Assembly (NCBI GenBank): GCA_031285405.1
Contig: JAITWH010000026.1
Coordinates: 41,259-105,258 of the forward strand
DNA: 64,000 nt
Direction of reading: 5' to 3'
DNA from: Alistipes sp.
GTDB lineage: Bacteria > Bacteroidota > Bacteroidia > Bacteroidales > Rikenellaceae
Of the stretch, positions 63,941 through 64,000 are shown piece after piece. The notes under the pieces were generated by a model. That model worked only from the letters and a program-made list of their open reading frames with translations, was not told where the DNA came from and did not search any database. Numbering within the stretch: position 1 is the first letter of the stretch; the number at the start of each line of letters is the position of its first letter. Position numbers and translations under genes: made by a program.

Positions 63941-63972
63941 AAAAAAAGAGCGCCCTTTTTCGGGGCGCTCTT
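63941..63972 (-). terminator. Terminator of a minus-strand gene beyond the window
   Basis: Minus-strand stem AAGAGCGCCC / GGGCGCTCTT followed by a run of Ts. It implies a gene ending just past base 64000 on the minus strand. Confidence 0.7.
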
Positions 63973-64000
63973 GCTATAACGTAGATTCCTCACATTCGTT

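Overview
The window looks like a chromosomal segment of a GC-rich member of the Bacteroidota, order Bacteroidales. A Rikenellaceae/Alistipes-like gut organism is my best guess, but nothing here fixes the genus. Supporting signs are Bacteroidetes-type promoters (-7 TAnnTTTG, -33 TTTG), Mfa/FimA-like fimbrillins with DUF3575 and FISUMP domains, BACON domains, a GH109 glycosidase, a two-ExbD transport operon and pyruvate:ferredoxin oxidoreductase. No CRISPR array, rRNA or intact mobile element was found.

Layout. 1-11030 is a surface-structure island: two lipoproteins, a membrane-bound AraC regulator and a compact five-gene minus-strand operon (DUF3575, FimB/Mfa2-like protein, two fimbrillin-FISUMP fusions, collagen-like FISUMP lipoprotein) with a terminator, divergent from a membrane-bound LuxR-type regulator. 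11240-25750 is housekeeping: tRNA-Ser(GCT), mscL, rimP-nusA-infB, recJ, an S23 four-helix-bundle gene, lipA-lipB, tRNA-Arg(ACG), ruvC, lpxD, coaD. 26310-28241 is an orphan phage-type terminase with a small partner. 28512-31463 encodes a large exported MG2-like protein. 31681-34676 is rplM-rpsI-rpsB-tsf. 34877-38012 pairs an APH-fold sugar kinase candidate with a GH109 enzyme (possible GalNAc salvage). 38674-40934 is exbB-X-exbD-exbD. 41352-46232 holds tRNA-Ser(GGA), ansA, obgE, greA and a beta-propeller lipoprotein. 46744-52805 holds an enolase-superfamily protein, an esterase and nifJ. 52927-63831 is rich in peptidases (three M16, one M49, one M23), plus panC-panD and a PNPOx-family protein.

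The most unusual property is a set of short dispersed repeat modules that fill nearly every intergenic gap and also sit in frame inside conserved genes. Recognisable cores are: GCGTTAGCACTAACCAC with CACTAAC heptamers; GCTACGCGG/GCGTAGC; GGAACGCCGGCGGCG or GGCAACGGCCGCGGCGG; ATTGAAAATTGAAAGTTG; AATTAAGAATTAAAAATT; AATCATGAATCATGAA; CATTGCGAGCAAAGCGAAGC (CAATCC module); CATCCCGACAGAGCGAAGC (GGGATCT module); GGTGGCGGAGGACTGACGG; CAGCCCGCCGCTGGGGGCGG; GTGCTTCGCAC. The same modules are translated in infB, lipB, lipA, ansA, the sugar kinase and, five times, the MG2-like protein. They appear in all three reading frames but always in one orientation where the GGCAACGG..GCTACGC module is concerned. 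This resembles the Rickettsia palindromic elements. I infer an analogous protein-invading repeat system in this lineage.

Other structural oddities are a perfect 35-bp-arm palindrome that copies the 3' end of tRNA-Ser(GCT), a ~185-bp hairpin repeat present twice, a 39-bp copy of the end of greA flanking the beta-propeller gene, and a nested inverted-repeat element next to tRNA-Ser(GGA).
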